From NCBI RefSeq assembly GCF_006065315.1, contig NZ_CP040749.1, positions 186,001 to 250,000 of the forward strand: 64,000 bases of DNA, read 5' to 3'. Numbering within the stretch: position 1 is the stretch's first letter; each line of letters opens with the position of its first letter. The stretch comes from Aureibaculum algae (GTDB taxonomy: Bacteria > Bacteroidota > Bacteroidia > Flavobacteriales > Flavobacteriaceae). Shown in pieces: positions 7,255 through 16,715 of this stretch. The notes beneath the pieces are model-generated. The model did no database searches. It was not told the DNA's origin and saw only the letters and a list, made by a program, of their open reading frames with translations. The translations under genes and the position numbers were made by a program.

Positions 7255-9552
7255 TTAAAATTCAGGATCTACCTCAGTAGTATTTTGATCTTCTTCTTGC
7301 TGTTTTTTATATTTATCACAATCTAACTCGACGTCAAAGTTGGCTGGTTTTATAAAAGCACCATCACTAATTTCAAGTTCTTTGTCGGCATAACATTTTT
7401 TCATATATAATGCCCAAATTGGTAGTGCCATTGATGCTCCTTGGCCTCTTCCTATATCAGCAAAATGTATAGATCTCTCCTCTCCACCTACCCAAACACC
7501 AGTAGTCAAGTTAGGTACAAAACCCATAAACCAACCGTCCGATTGGTTTTGTGTAGTACCCGTTTTACCACCAATAGGGTTTTTAAATTTATAGGGATGA
7601 CCCGAAACAATACTATCAGGATAACTTCTAGCGGCATTTCGTAAGCGAGCTCCAGAACCATATTGCGTAACACCTTCTAATAAGTTAACTACGGTATATG
7701 CAGATTCTTCACTCATCACCTCTTTGGTTTCTGGTGTAAAATTTTCTAATACCGTTCCATTTTTATCTTCAATACGTAATATCATTATTGGTTTTACGTA
7801 CATTCCTTTACTAGGAAACGTATTGTAGGCACCAGTCATTTCAAACAGTGATAAATCTACAGTACCCAGTGCTATTGAAGGCACAGCGAGGATATCGCTT
7901 TCAATTCCTAAGTTTTTAGCCAATTTAACAACGTTTTGTGGTGTTGTTTTGTCGATCAATTGAGCGGTTATAACATTGGTAGAGGTTGCTAACGCATTTT
8001 TTAAGGTTTTAAATCCACCATATTTATGATCCGCATTTGCGGGTGCCCAATCTTTATCTAAACCATATTTTCCTTTCGGGATGGTCCAAATTGTATTTGA
8101 AAATTCCTCACAAGGAGAGATTTGTAATTGATTGATTGCGGTCGCATATACGAACGGCTTAAAGGTTGAACCTACTTGACGCTTACCTTGTTTTACCATG
8201 TCGTATTGAAAATGCTTATAATTAATACCACCAACCCATGCTTTTACATGACCCGTTTGTGGTTCCATAGACATCAATCCTGCTCGCATAAAATATTTAT
8301 AATATCTAATGGAGTCCATTGGAGTCATGATGGTATCAATATCTCCTTTCCAAGAGAATACTCGCATTTCTGTTTTTTCGTTAAATGATTTTTTAATGTC
8401 GGCTTCAGAAACACCGGCTTTTTTCATACGTCGGAATCGATTGGAGCGTTTCATTGCAGACTCCATATTTCGTTCAATTTCCTTTACCGTTAAATCATAA
8501 TAAGGAGCATTCTTATTCTTTTTTTGTTGCTTATAAAAGACACGTTGTAGGTTTGACATATGTTCTTTCATAGCATCTTCGGCATACTGTTGCATGCGAG
8601 AATCTAGAGTCACATAAATTTTTAGTCCATCACGGTATATATTATATTCAGTACCATCTGGTTTTTTATTGTCTTTTACCCAAGTCTTTAAAAACCCTCG
8701 TAAATATTCTCTAAAATAAGTGGCAACACCATAACCTGTGTCTTCTGGAGAAAAATTAATTACCATTGGCAATTTTTGTAAAGAATCTTTTTCTTCAAGC
8801 GAAATCACCCCATTTTTTTCCATTTGTTTAAGCACCACATTTCTGCGTAACAAGGTCTTTTCTTTTTTGCTTTCTCTGTGGGGATTGTAAAGGCTTGGAT
8901 TTTTAAGCATAGCTACCAATACAGCAGCTTCTTCAATTTTCAATTCTTTAGGTTCTTTACCAAAATAGATTCGAGCTGCAGAACGGAGACCAACAGCATT
9001 GTATAAGAAATCTTGCTTGTTGAAATACATAGTAATGATTTCTTCTTTAGTATATTGACGCTCTAATCTAATTGCAATAATCCACTCTTTAATTTTTTGA
9101 GAAAGTCTTTCTATAAGGTTTTTAGAACCTTCACCATGAAATAATAGCTTTGCCAATTGTTGTGTAACCGTACTGGCCCCACCATCTTTTCCTAATTTAA
9201 CAAAAGCTCTAGTTGTACCATAAAAATCAATACCTGAATGTTCGTAAAAACGTACATCTTCAGTAGCGACTAAGGCTTTAACTATATTTTCAGGAATGTC
9301 TTTGTATTTTATCGGGGTTCTATTTTCATTAAAATATTTACCCAATGTTTTATCATCGATAGAGATTACTTCAGTTGCTAAATTATTTTCAGGGTTTTCA
9401 AGTTCTTCAAAAGATGGCAAAGGGCCAAAAACGCCAATAGAACCTAGAAAAAATAATAGAGCTATAAATCCGAAGCCACCTAAAAACAGTATCCAGAGCC
9501 ATTTGGTAAATTTTTTAAATGTAGCCGTGTTATCTGGTTTTTTTTTACTCAT
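7255..9552 (-). CDS. Bifunctional class A penicillin-binding protein (PBP1A)
   Basis: A 765-residue peptidoglycan synthase anchored by one N-terminal membrane helix at about 17-40. The glycosyltransferase domain shows ATEDVRFYEHSGID and GGASTVTQQLAKLL. The transpeptidase shows the active serine near residue 461 in VGSTFKPFVY, STN as the SxN motif, and KTGTTQNQSDGWF as the KTG motif near 660. The C-terminus is acidic. It overlaps the end of gldH by 8 bases, and the order ricT-gldH-PBP1A suggests one transcript for envelope functions. Confidence 0.95.
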   Translation of the reverse strand: MSKKKPDNTATFKKFTKWLWILFLGGFGFIALLFFLGSIGVFGPLPSFEELENPENNLATEVISIDDKTLGKYFNENRTPIKYKDIPENIVKALVATEDVRFYEHSGIDFYGTTRAFVKLGKDGGASTVTQQLAKLLFHGEGSKNLIERLSQKIKEWIIAIRLERQYTKEEIITMYFNKQDFLYNAVGLRSAARIYFGKEPKELKIEEAAVLVAMLKNPSLYNPHRESKKEKTLLRRNVVLKQMEKNGVISLEEKDSLQKLPMVINFSPEDTGYGVATYFREYLRGFLKTWVKDNKKPDGTEYNIYRDGLKIYVTLDSRMQQYAEDAMKEHMSNLQRVFYKQQKKNKNAPYYDLTVKEIERNMESAMKRSNRFRRMKKAGVSEADIKKSFNEKTEMRVFSWKGDIDTIMTPMDSIRYYKYFMRAGLMSMEPQTGHVKAWVGGINYKHFQYDMVKQGKRQVGSTFKPFVYATAINQLQISPCEEFSNTIWTIPKGKYGLDKDWAPANADHKYGGFKTLKNALATSTNVITAQLIDKTTPQNVVKLAKNLGIESDILAVPSIALGTVDLSLFEMTGAYNTFPSKGMYVKPIMILRIEDKNGTVLENFTPETKEVMSEESAYTVVNLLEGVTQYGSGARLRNAARSYPDSIVSGHPYKFKNPIGGKTGTTQNQSDGWFMGFVPNLTTGVWVGGEERSIHFADIGRGQGASMALPIWALYMKKCYADKELEISDGAFIKPANFDVELDCDKYKKQQEEDQNTTEVDPEF

Positions 9553-10036
9553 TATTGTTCATTTTTTCAATTTGTATACCTACATCTGTTACTCCTTTTA
9601 ACGATGTTATTCCATCAACTTCTCCACTTTTACGCATAGCTTGCTGAATAGAGATGTTGTAAGTACCAGTTGTAGGGAAAATTACGTTGCTTTTAAATTC
9701 TAGAACGTTTTCTTTAAGATCAGTTAAACCCTCACCTAAAAATTTACCGTCTACATCTGCCATTTCATATTCTAACGTATCAACAACTTTATAATTGTTA
9801 GGAAAATCAATCCCTACAATTAAAAATAAATTACTGTAGGCATAGTCGTTATTATTTCTGAGATTTATATATACATTATTTCTAGAAATAGTATCAATTG
9901 GACTAAATTCAAACTTGACAAGAGAGTCTTTATGCCATTCGGTATTTGGCATTGATTTGTATTGATTAAAAACTAAATTATCATTACATGAAATTAATGC
10001 TATCGAAACGAAAAGTAAGCCTAATATATTACGCAT
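9545..10036 (-). CDS. gldH: Gliding motility lipoprotein GldH
   Basis: A 163-residue lipoprotein with signal MRNILGLLFVSIALISC. GldH is required for gliding and type IX secretion in flavobacteria; FNQYKSMPNTEWHKDSLVKFEF and YNISIQQAMRKSGEVDGITSL are typical of it. I chose the ATG at 10036, which gives a proper signal peptide. The open frame extends to 10111, but those 25 residues are charged and lie inside the ricT end. The start overlaps the ricT stop and the end overlaps the PBP start, each by 8 bases, so the three are probably translationally coupled. Confidence 0.93.
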   Translation of the reverse strand: MRNILGLLFVSIALISCNDNLVFNQYKSMPNTEWHKDSLVKFEFSPIDTISRNNVYINLRNNNDYAYSNLFLIVGIDFPNNYKVVDTLEYEMADVDGKFLGEGLTDLKENVLEFKSNVIFPTTGTYNISIQQAMRKSGEVDGITSLKGVTDVGIQIEKMNNNE

Positions 10037-11198
10037 TTTTGCGGGGAGATTTTCTTTTATTATTTCTATTTTTTCTTCTTTTATTACTCTTATTTCCTTT
10101 GTTTTTGTCAAATCTAGTTAAACTGTCTTGACCTACAACATTTGTAAAAGCAGCTTCAGGTACGGTAGGAACATTTATTTTAGATGCATACATTTCTAAA
10201 CTAGCTACTTTTTTCCCTTCTTTATTTATTTTAATGATTTCGTTTACCTTTTCCGCTTCTAAATCAACCCATTGCATTGGGTTGTCTTTGTAAGCATACC
10301 AGAGTAATCCTTTAAAAATATCCATTTTTTGGAAAACAGCTGTTCCTTTTTCCGTTTGAAGCCAGGTATCTGTTTTTGGGAAATTTTTTAATGCATCTAA
10401 ATAAGAATCCAATTCATAATTTAAACAACATTTAAGCTTACCACATTGTCCGGCTAATTTTTGCGGGTTTAATGATAATTGTTGGTATCTAGCGGCTGAG
10501 GTGCTTACAGATCTGAAATCAGTTAACCAAGTAGAACAACATAACTCGCGACCACAAGAACCAATTCCTCCTAATCTGGCTGCTTCTTGACGCAGACCCA
10601 CTTGTTTCATTTCAACTCTTATTTTAAAAGTTGAAGCCAATTCTTTAATTAACAGTCTAAAATCTACACGATCATCAGCGGTGTAGTAAAAAGTTGCCTT
10701 ATTACCATCTCCTTGAAATTCAATGTCTGAGAGTTTCATTTTAAGACCTAATCTAGAAACTATTAATCTAGATTTTCGTTGAACTTCTTGTTCTTTGTCT
10801 CTAGCAGCTTGCCAAACTTCAATATCTCGTTGAGAGGCTTTTCTGTAGATTTGTTTTACTTCTTCACTGTCAAAACTGACATCTTTTTTACGCATTTGAA
10901 TTTTAACCAATTCTCCTGTTAAAGAAACGGTGCCAATATCATGTCCTGGCGAAGATTCTACAGCTACAACATCACCAATAGCGATGGCTAAATTTTTTGT
11001 GTTTTTAAAAAAATGCTTTCTCCCGTTTTTAAAACGTACTTCAGAAATGTTAAAAGAGGATTGCCCATTGGGCAATGTCATGTTTGAAAGCCAGTCGAAA
11101 ACTGTTAGTTTATCACAACTTCCAGTACCACAATTTCCATTACTTTTGCATCCTTTTGGTACACCATTTGTATCCGTAGAGCAACTATTACAGCTCAT
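10029..11198 (-). CDS. ricT: PSP1-domain protein RicT (YaaT) homologue
   Basis: A 389-residue cytoplasmic protein with the PSP1 C-terminal domain. The core cysteine motifs are SCGRELCCSTWL and QCGKLKCCLNYE, which in the Bacillus Ric complex take part in Fe-S binding. It carries an added N-terminal cysteine cluster (C3, C6, C17, C23, C28) and a basic tail rich in K, R and N (NKGNKSNKRRKNRNNK). Bacillus RicT acts with RicA and RicF in mRNA processing; no such partners are seen here. It leads the ricT-gldH-PBP1A run. Confidence 0.9.
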   Translation of the reverse strand: MSCNSCSTDTNGVPKGCKSNGNCGTGSCDKLTVFDWLSNMTLPNGQSSFNISEVRFKNGRKHFFKNTKNLAIAIGDVVAVESSPGHDIGTVSLTGELVKIQMRKKDVSFDSEEVKQIYRKASQRDIEVWQAARDKEQEVQRKSRLIVSRLGLKMKLSDIEFQGDGNKATFYYTADDRVDFRLLIKELASTFKIRVEMKQVGLRQEAARLGGIGSCGRELCCSTWLTDFRSVSTSAARYQQLSLNPQKLAGQCGKLKCCLNYELDSYLDALKNFPKTDTWLQTEKGTAVFQKMDIFKGLLWYAYKDNPMQWVDLEAEKVNEIIKINKEGKKVASLEMYASKINVPTVPEAAFTNVVGQDSLTRFDKNKGNKSNKRRKNRNNKRKSPRKNA

Positions 11199-11219
11199 AT
11201 TTTATATGTTATATTTATA

Positions 11220-11243
11220 ATTATACTCAAGAATGAGTATAAT
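11220..11243. promoter_or_regulatory. Perfect 9-bp inverted repeat upstream of ricT
   Basis: ATTATACTC (11220-11228) and GAGTATAAT (11235-11243) flank a 6-base centre, 22 bases upstream of the ricT start. It could be an operator or a hairpin in the ricT leader. No T-tract follows, so it is not a terminator. Confidence 0.35.
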
Positions 11244-11367
11244 GTAAATTCGTTTTCAATTAAAACACAATAGATTTTCTACTGATTCGTTTTAATATTT
11301 TATTAATTTGTAAATATAAATATAATTCATAACATTAAAAGTTAATAAAATTATATTTAAAAATTAG

Positions 11368-11375
11368 TACTTTTG
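11368..11375 (+). promoter_or_regulatory. -7 promoter element TACTTTTG of the M23 peptidase gene
   Basis: Exact TAnnTTTG match 33 bases before the ATG at 11409. Confidence 0.55.
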
Positions 11376-11408
11376 ACACCTATACACTTACAATAAAACG
11401 AACCCATA

Positions 11409-12788
11409 ATGAAAAGATTATTGCTTGTTTTGTCGCTACTACCTTTCACTTGTTTTTCCCAAATTATAGGGGAAGCAAATGGTGGTGAGGTAAAATTTAA
11501 CCCAAATAATTTAGCATGTATTACGGAAGAAGCCAAAGCGAAAATTAATACTGAAGTTGAAGTTAATGTAGCCAAGTTAATTAAACAGGGTAAATTGTCG
11601 ATAAAAAAAGCAGGTTTGGCAGCACCAACTTTTATTTGGCCTGTTAAAAAGGCAGCTACGAGCGATTTTAACGATGTTTGGGCAATTTCTAATTATGTAG
11701 ACCATGATGCTACATTTCCTGATAAAGTTCAGGATTATAATTGTGGAACGAATACCTATGATACCAGTTCTGGTTATAATCATTCAGGTACTGATATTTT
11801 TACATGGCCTTTTTCTTGGTATCAAATGGAAAATAATTTAGCTGAAGTTGTGGCTGCGGCTCCAGGTGAAATTATATATAAGAATGATGGTCAATTTGAT
11901 AAGAGTTGTACTTTTAATTCAAATACATGGAATGCAATTTATGTGCAACATAGTGACGGCAGTAGAACCTGGTATGGTCACCTAAAAGATGGAAGTTTAA
12001 CCACTAAAATTGTTGGAGACACAGTTGTTGAAGGTGAATTTTTAGGAGTTGTAGGTAGTTCTGGAAATTCTACCGGTCCTCATTTACATTTTGAAGTTTA
12101 TGATAGCAACAGTAATTTAGTTGATCCTTTTAGCGGGACTTGTAATAATATTACAAGTTGGTGGCAAGACCAACCTGATTATACTGATCCAAATATTAAT
12201 GCGGTTTTAACACATAGTGCACCACCAAATTTTGACAATCCTTGCCCTCAACTAGAGAACACGAATTTAGCTAATAAATTTTTACCAAATTCTACAATAT
12301 ATTTTGCAGGTTATTTTAAAGATCAATTGGCAGGAACAACAGCGAATTTTGGGATCCGTAACCCGAATGGTATAAGAATTGCGGTGTGGGATGAAAATTT
12401 TACTGATTCATTTAATACATCGTATTGGTTTAGGAGTGTTGATAATCTTGCTACCTTAGGTACTTATAGATTTGAAGTAACTTATGAAGGTCAAACGATT
12501 AGGCACGAGTTTGAAGTTGCTGCTACTTTGGGAGTTGAAGATGAAAAATTAGCACAAATTTCAGTAGCTCCAAATCCTTTTGAGGATGAATTAAAAATTT
12601 CAGGCTTTACCTTTAATCAAGCTGATTACAATATGGCTGTTTTTAATCAATTAGGTCAAAAAGTTGTTGAAAAAGAAGATTTTTCTGCTCGTTTAAATTT
12701 ACAATTTTTATCTAAAGGGTTGTATTTTCTAAACATTGGTGATAAAACTACAGGAAGTTCAAAATCATTTAAAATCGTAAAAAAATAA
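11409..12788 (+). CDS. Secreted M23 metallopeptidase with type IX sorting domain
   Basis: A 459-residue exported peptidoglycan endopeptidase. Residues 1-18 (MKRLLLVLSLLPFTCFSQ) are a signal peptide. The LytM/M23 zinc motifs are H125-SGTD129 and GPHLHFEVYD near 222-231. A middle region of unknown role follows, then a T9SS type A sorting domain over the last 80 residues (VAPNPFEDELKISGF, GQKVVEKEDF, LSKGLYFLNI, KIVKK). It should cross the outer membrane by the type IX system and be surface-bound or released. Its stop is directly followed by the holB ATG. Confidence 0.92.
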   Translation: MKRLLLVLSLLPFTCFSQIIGEANGGEVKFNPNNLACITEEAKAKINTEVEVNVAKLIKQGKLSIKKAGLAAPTFIWPVKKAATSDFNDVWAISNYVDHDATFPDKVQDYNCGTNTYDTSSGYNHSGTDIFTWPFSWYQMENNLAEVVAAAPGEIIYKNDGQFDKSCTFNSNTWNAIYVQHSDGSRTWYGHLKDGSLTTKIVGDTVVEGEFLGVVGSSGNSTGPHLHFEVYDSNSNLVDPFSGTCNNITSWWQDQPDYTDPNINAVLTHSAPPNFDNPCPQLENTNLANKFLPNSTIYFAGYFKDQLAGTTANFGIRNPNGIRIAVWDENFTDSFNTSYWFRSVDNLATLGTYRFEVTYEGQTIRHEFEVAATLGVEDEKLAQISVAPNPFEDELKISGFTFNQADYNMAVFNQLGQKVVEKEDFSARLNLQFLSKGLYFLNIGDKTTGSSKSFKIVKK

Positions 12789-13946
12789 ATGCTTTTTTCA
12801 AATATTATAGATCAAGAAACAGTAAAAAAACAACTTATCTATAGTGTTGAAAGAAACCGAATACCCCATGCACAACTTTTTGTTGCACCAAAGGGTACAG
12901 GTGCTTTACCATTAGCTATTGCTTACGCTCAATATATCTTATGTAATAATAGTGATGGTGAAAATAATACAGGAGACCAGGTCTGTAATACAAAGATTAA
13001 CAATCTAAGTCACCCTGATTTGCATTTTGCATTTCCTGTTGCCACAACGGATAAGGTGAAAAGACACCCTGTAAGTGATTTCTTTTTAGAAGAATGGCGT
13101 CAATTTATAAATGATAACCCGTATGGTGATTTATTAAGTTGGTACGCACATTTAGGTATTGAAAATAAACAAGGTCAAATTGGTGTAGATGAAGCAGAAG
13201 CAATCGTAAAAAAGTTGATTCTGAAATCGTACGAAGGTGGTTATAAGGTCATGATTATTTGGATGGCCGAGAAGCTTAACACAGCAGCAGCCAATAAATT
13301 ACTAAAACTAATAGAAGAACCGCCAAACAAGACTATTCTATTGTTGGTTACCGAGAGTGAAGAGCAAATTATTAGTACCATATTATCTCGTTGTCAGATT
13401 GTAAAATTAAATCCTTTAAGTGAAAATCATATTAAGGAAGCTTTAATAGCACGAGAGCATATTACAGAAAATGAAGCTGTAAAGATTGCCCATCAAGCAG
13501 ATGGAAATTGGAATAAAGCAAGAAATATTTTACATAACTCAACAAGCGATGAACAATTTGAACAGTGGTTTATTACTTGGGTACGAACCGCTTTTAAAGC
13601 AAAAGGCAATGCTGCCGTAATACAAGAACTAATTGCTTGGAGCGATGCTATTGCATCAAACGGTAGAGAGGTTCAGAAAAGTTTTTTAAACTACTGTCTC
13701 CAATTTTTTAGACAAGCTTTATTGAAAAATTATACAGCAGATTCGTTGGTGTTTTTAGAGCCCTATACCACAAGTTTCGATTTAGATAAATTTGCTCCGT
13801 TTGTTCATAGTGGTAATATCATGGAGATTACTAAAGAGCTTAACGATGCTATTTATCATATTGAACGTAACGGTAATGCCAAAATCATCTTATTGGATTT
13901 ATCAATAAAGTTAACACGGTTACTTCATCAAAAAGAGGCGGTTTAA
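12789..13946 (+). CDS. holB: DNA polymerase III subunit delta prime
   Basis: A 385-residue clamp-loader subunit. The N-terminal AAA+ fold shows VERNRIPHAQLFVAPKGTG with a degenerate P-loop (no Walker lysine), normal for delta prime, which does not hydrolyse ATP. LNTAAANKLLKLIEEPP and ILSRCQIVKLNPL are the characteristic segments. The ATG immediately follows the peptidase stop with no spacer, so translation is probably coupled although the functions are unrelated. Confidence 0.92.
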   Translation: MLFSNIIDQETVKKQLIYSVERNRIPHAQLFVAPKGTGALPLAIAYAQYILCNNSDGENNTGDQVCNTKINNLSHPDLHFAFPVATTDKVKRHPVSDFFLEEWRQFINDNPYGDLLSWYAHLGIENKQGQIGVDEAEAIVKKLILKSYEGGYKVMIIWMAEKLNTAAANKLLKLIEEPPNKTILLLVTESEEQIISTILSRCQIVKLNPLSENHIKEALIAREHITENEAVKIAHQADGNWNKARNILHNSTSDEQFEQWFITWVRTAFKAKGNAAVIQELIAWSDAIASNGREVQKSFLNYCLQFFRQALLKNYTADSLVFLEPYTTSFDLDKFAPFVHSGNIMEITKELNDAIYHIERNGNAKIILLDLSIKLTRLLHQKEAV

Positions 13947-13949
13947 AAT

Positions 13950-14609
13950 TTACTGCAACACATAAAAGTAGATCGCCATAAAGTGTGAAAAACTACCCAA
14001 TAACACAAATACATGAAAAATGGTATGGTTGTATTTTATTTTTGGAATGCTGTATAAAATGGCACCCACGGTATAAAATACGCCACCAGCCACCAGCCAA
14101 TATAATCCGTTTATGGGCAAATTTTCTAGTAATGGTTTTACGGCAAAAATGATAATCCATCCCATACCAATGTAGGCTGCGGTAGAAATTTTTTCAAACC
14201 TACCAGTGTAAAATAATTTAAGAAAAACTCCAACAAGAGCAATTCCCCAAGTAATGCCAAAGATTGTCCAACCTAACGTTCCTTTTAAAGTAATGAGTGT
14301 AAAAGGAGTATAGGTTCCTGCAATAAGGACATAAATGGCAGCATGATCTAAAATGTTTAATTTTTTACGTAGTTCTGGTTGTTGAGCGTAATGGTAAAAA
14401 GTAGAAGCAGAGTACAACAAGATTAAACTCGCTCCAAAAATAGAAAAACTTACAATATGCCTTGCGGTTCCATGATCATTAGCATGAATAATCAAAACGA
14501 CTAAGGCTATAATACTTAAAACTAATCCAATGGCATGTGTAAGTACATTTAGTCTTTCTTCGGTAGAATTATAATATGTTAGATGTTCATTTTTCATCAT
14601 TGATATCAT
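13950..14609 (-). CDS. PAQR/hemolysin III family membrane protein
   Basis: A 219-residue integral membrane protein with about seven helices. The PAQR metal-site pattern is present: SASTFYHYA in an early helix, LDHAAIYVLIAGTYTPF in the middle, and HTIFHVFVLLGSFSHF near the end. Bacterial members (YqfA/TrhA) are linked to membrane-energetics homeostasis, and the name hemolysin III is historical. Starts at 14609, 14600 and 14597 are all possible; each overlaps the end of plsC, so the two genes are probably coupled. Confidence 0.9.
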   Translation of the reverse strand: MISMMKNEHLTYYNSTEERLNVLTHAIGLVLSIIALVVLIIHANDHGTARHIVSFSIFGASLILLYSASTFYHYAQQPELRKKLNILDHAAIYVLIAGTYTPFTLITLKGTLGWTIFGITWGIALVGVFLKLFYTGRFEKISTAAYIGMGWIIIFAVKPLLENLPINGLYWLVAGGVFYTVGAILYSIPKIKYNHTIFHVFVLLGSFSHFMAIYFYVLQ

Positions 14610-15333
14610 TTACTAATTCCGTATAGATTGTGTCAAAAGCCTCTTTTTTAATGGATTCCATATCGTCAATAGTTAAACCTTCTGTTTGGATAAAGTTATG
14701 AATTTTTACTCTTAATTTACCTGGCCATCCACTAAAAAATGTCCATGAAAAACGTTTTTTAACATCATAGAAAGTCATGGGTACAATGGGTATTTGATGT
14801 TCAATTGCTAAACGGAAGGCACCATTTTTGAATTCACTCAAAACAATGTCTTCGTGAGGGACTAACCCCTCAGGAAAAATGGCAATGCTTAAGCCTTGAT
14901 CTAATTTCTTTTGGGCTAAAATATATACTCTTTTCCGACTTTCAGCATTACTTCTGTCCACCCAAATACTTGTTTTTCTAAAAATGTATCCAAATAAGGG
15001 CAGTTTTACCAATTCCTTTTTACCAACGAACACGGCTGGGTTTTTCATAACTGACAACATTAACATCACATCAATTAGAGAGGCGTGGTTCGCAATAAAC
15101 AAATAGCTTTCACCAGGAATTATTTCTTCTTCTGTCTCAACTACAGGTTTAAAACCCATCACAAAGATGATGGTTTTACCCCAAGCCTTGGCAATTTTAA
15201 AAAAAGTAGGATATAAACTATCGAAAGAGATTACTACAATTAAAACGGGTAACGCAACGAGGATTGAAAAAAATACCCATCCATAAAACCAAATACGCCA
15301 AAATACGCGAAAAATATTTTTTAATAATTTCAT
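14587..15333 (-). CDS. plsC: 1-acyl-sn-glycerol-3-phosphate acyltransferase
   Basis: A 248-residue inner-membrane acyltransferase that makes phosphatidic acid from lysophosphatidic acid. The HX4D catalytic motif is NHASLIDV and the glycerophosphate-binding motif is FPEGLVP. One or two N-terminal membrane helices (about 10-60) precede the catalytic domain. Its 3' end overlaps the start of the PAQR gene by at least 11 bases. The substrate is by family. Confidence 0.9.
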   Translation of the reverse strand: MKLLKNIFRVFWRIWFYGWVFFSILVALPVLIVVISFDSLYPTFFKIAKAWGKTIIFVMGFKPVVETEEEIIPGESYLFIANHASLIDVMLMLSVMKNPAVFVGKKELVKLPLFGYIFRKTSIWVDRSNAESRKRVYILAQKKLDQGLSIAIFPEGLVPHEDIVLSEFKNGAFRLAIEHQIPIVPMTFYDVKKRFSWTFFSGWPGKLRVKIHNFIQTEGLTIDDMESIKKEAFDTIYTELVNDINDEK

Positions 15334-15454
15334 TGGGGTAAATTTAGGGAATCTGTATAAACTCCAATGTGTAAATTTAAAATCTCAAAAAAGACGGGAA
15401 TATTATTTTTGAAATTTGTTTTTTAGAATTTGAAATATTGTGATTTGTGATTTG

Positions 15455-15462
15455 TACTTTTG
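15455..15462 (+). promoter_or_regulatory. Promoter of trpS (TACTTTTG)
   Basis: Exact -7 consensus match with TTTG at 15429-15432 as a possible -33 element, 22 bases upstream. The trpS ATG at 15480 is 17 bases downstream. Confidence 0.6.
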
Positions 15463-15479
15463 CTTTAGAAAAATAAGTT

Positions 15480-16448
15480 ATGTCAAGAATTCTTACAGGG
15501 GTACAAAGTACCGGAACACCACATTTAGGCAATTTGTTAGGAGCTATTATACCAGCCATTGAAATGTCTAATGATCCATCAAATGATTCGTTTTTGTTTA
15601 TTGCGAACATGCATACATTAACACAAATAAAAGATGGAGCTATTATAAAGCAAAATACGTATAGCACAGCAGCAGTATGGTTAGCATTTGGAGTAGATAT
15701 AAATAAAACGGTTTTTTATCGACAAAGTGACGTACCGCAAGTAACAGAATTATCTTGGTATTTAAGTTGTTTTTATCCGTATCAGCGTTTAACATTGGCA
15801 CATGGCTTTAAAGATAAAGCAGACAGATTAGATGATGTTAATGCGGGGTTATTTACCTATCCAATGTTAATGGCAGCAGATATTTTATTGTATGATGCTG
15901 AGGTAGTGCCTGTAGGAAAAGATCAATTGCAGCATTTAGAAATGAGTAGAGATGTGGCCAATCGTTTTAATCATAAAATGGGAGATACATTGGTGCCACC
16001 TGAAGCTAAAATAGAAGAAAATGTGAAAATTGTACCTGGTTTGGATGGTGAGAAGATGAGCAAATCGCGTGGCAATGAGATTAATTTATTTTTGGATGAT
16101 AAAAAATTACGTAAAGTGATTATGAAAATCCAAACAGATAGTACGCCGATGGAAGAGCCTAAGGACCCAGATACATGTAATTTATTTGCCTTGTATAAAT
16201 TAGTAGCTGATGAAGAGCAAATAGCAGATATGCGTGCTAATTATTTAGGTAGTAATTATGGGTATGGACATGCCAAACAAGCTTTTTATGATTTGCTAAT
16301 TACAAAGTACGCTAAAGAACGTGAGTTGTACCAGTATTACATGAATAACCTAGATGAAATAGATAAAGCTCTTGAAATTGGTGCTGTTAAGGCGACAAAA
16401 GTGGCTAGTGAAGTTTTGGGTAGAGTTAGAGAGAAATTAGGGTATTAG
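15480..16448 (+). CDS. trpS: Tryptophanyl-tRNA synthetase
   Basis: A 322-residue class I aminoacyl-tRNA synthetase charging tRNA-Trp. The HIGH-type motif is GTPHLGNLLGA near the N-terminus and the KMSKS loop is GEKMSKSRGNEI near residue 190-200. Length matches the bacterial enzyme. It has its own promoter and converges with a small frameshifted gene 12 bases beyond its stop. Confidence 0.96.
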   Translation: MSRILTGVQSTGTPHLGNLLGAIIPAIEMSNDPSNDSFLFIANMHTLTQIKDGAIIKQNTYSTAAVWLAFGVDINKTVFYRQSDVPQVTELSWYLSCFYPYQRLTLAHGFKDKADRLDDVNAGLFTYPMLMAADILLYDAEVVPVGKDQLQHLEMSRDVANRFNHKMGDTLVPPEAKIEENVKIVPGLDGEKMSKSRGNEINLFLDDKKLRKVIMKIQTDSTPMEEPKDPDTCNLFALYKLVADEEQIADMRANYLGSNYGYGHAKQAFYDLLITKYAKERELYQYYMNNLDEIDKALEIGAVKATKVASEVLGRVREKLGY

Positions 16449-16460
16449 AGGTTGAAATTC

Positions 16461-16714
16461 TTAGAATTTTGTGAATAGAATAATCATTATTAGTACATAA
16501 AATAATACACCCAAAATTCTGGCAATAGCAGCTTGTTTTATTTTTTTATCAAAGCCATATGTTGCAAATCGATTTTCTTGATCATCATTAAAGTCTCTGG
16601 CGGGAAATAAACTTCTGTAAGTCATATTTATTGGAAGTAAGAAAAATCCAAACCATTCAGCAACAGTTAATGAAGCGTTTTTACGCTTTCTTTATTTTCA
16701 TCTTCTAGGTTCAT
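16461..16714 (-). pseudogene. Small two-helix membrane protein gene with one-base frameshift
   Basis: Starts at the ATG one base after the aldo/keto reductase stop and reads MNLEDENKESVK. The frame then closes at a TAA after three more codons. If one A is added to the A5 run (T5 at 16678-16682 on the plus strand), it continues as NASLTVAEWFGFFLLPINMTY and ends ILGVLFYVLIMIILFTKF, giving an 84-residue protein with two membrane segments. The segment is 254 bases, one short of 85 codons, as a single-base deletion predicts. The A5 run lies in the loop of a hairpin (AAGCGT/ACGCTT, 16674-16689). It may be a real mutation, a sequencing slip or a frameshift site. Function unknown. Confidence 0.6.
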
Positions 16715-16715
16715 G

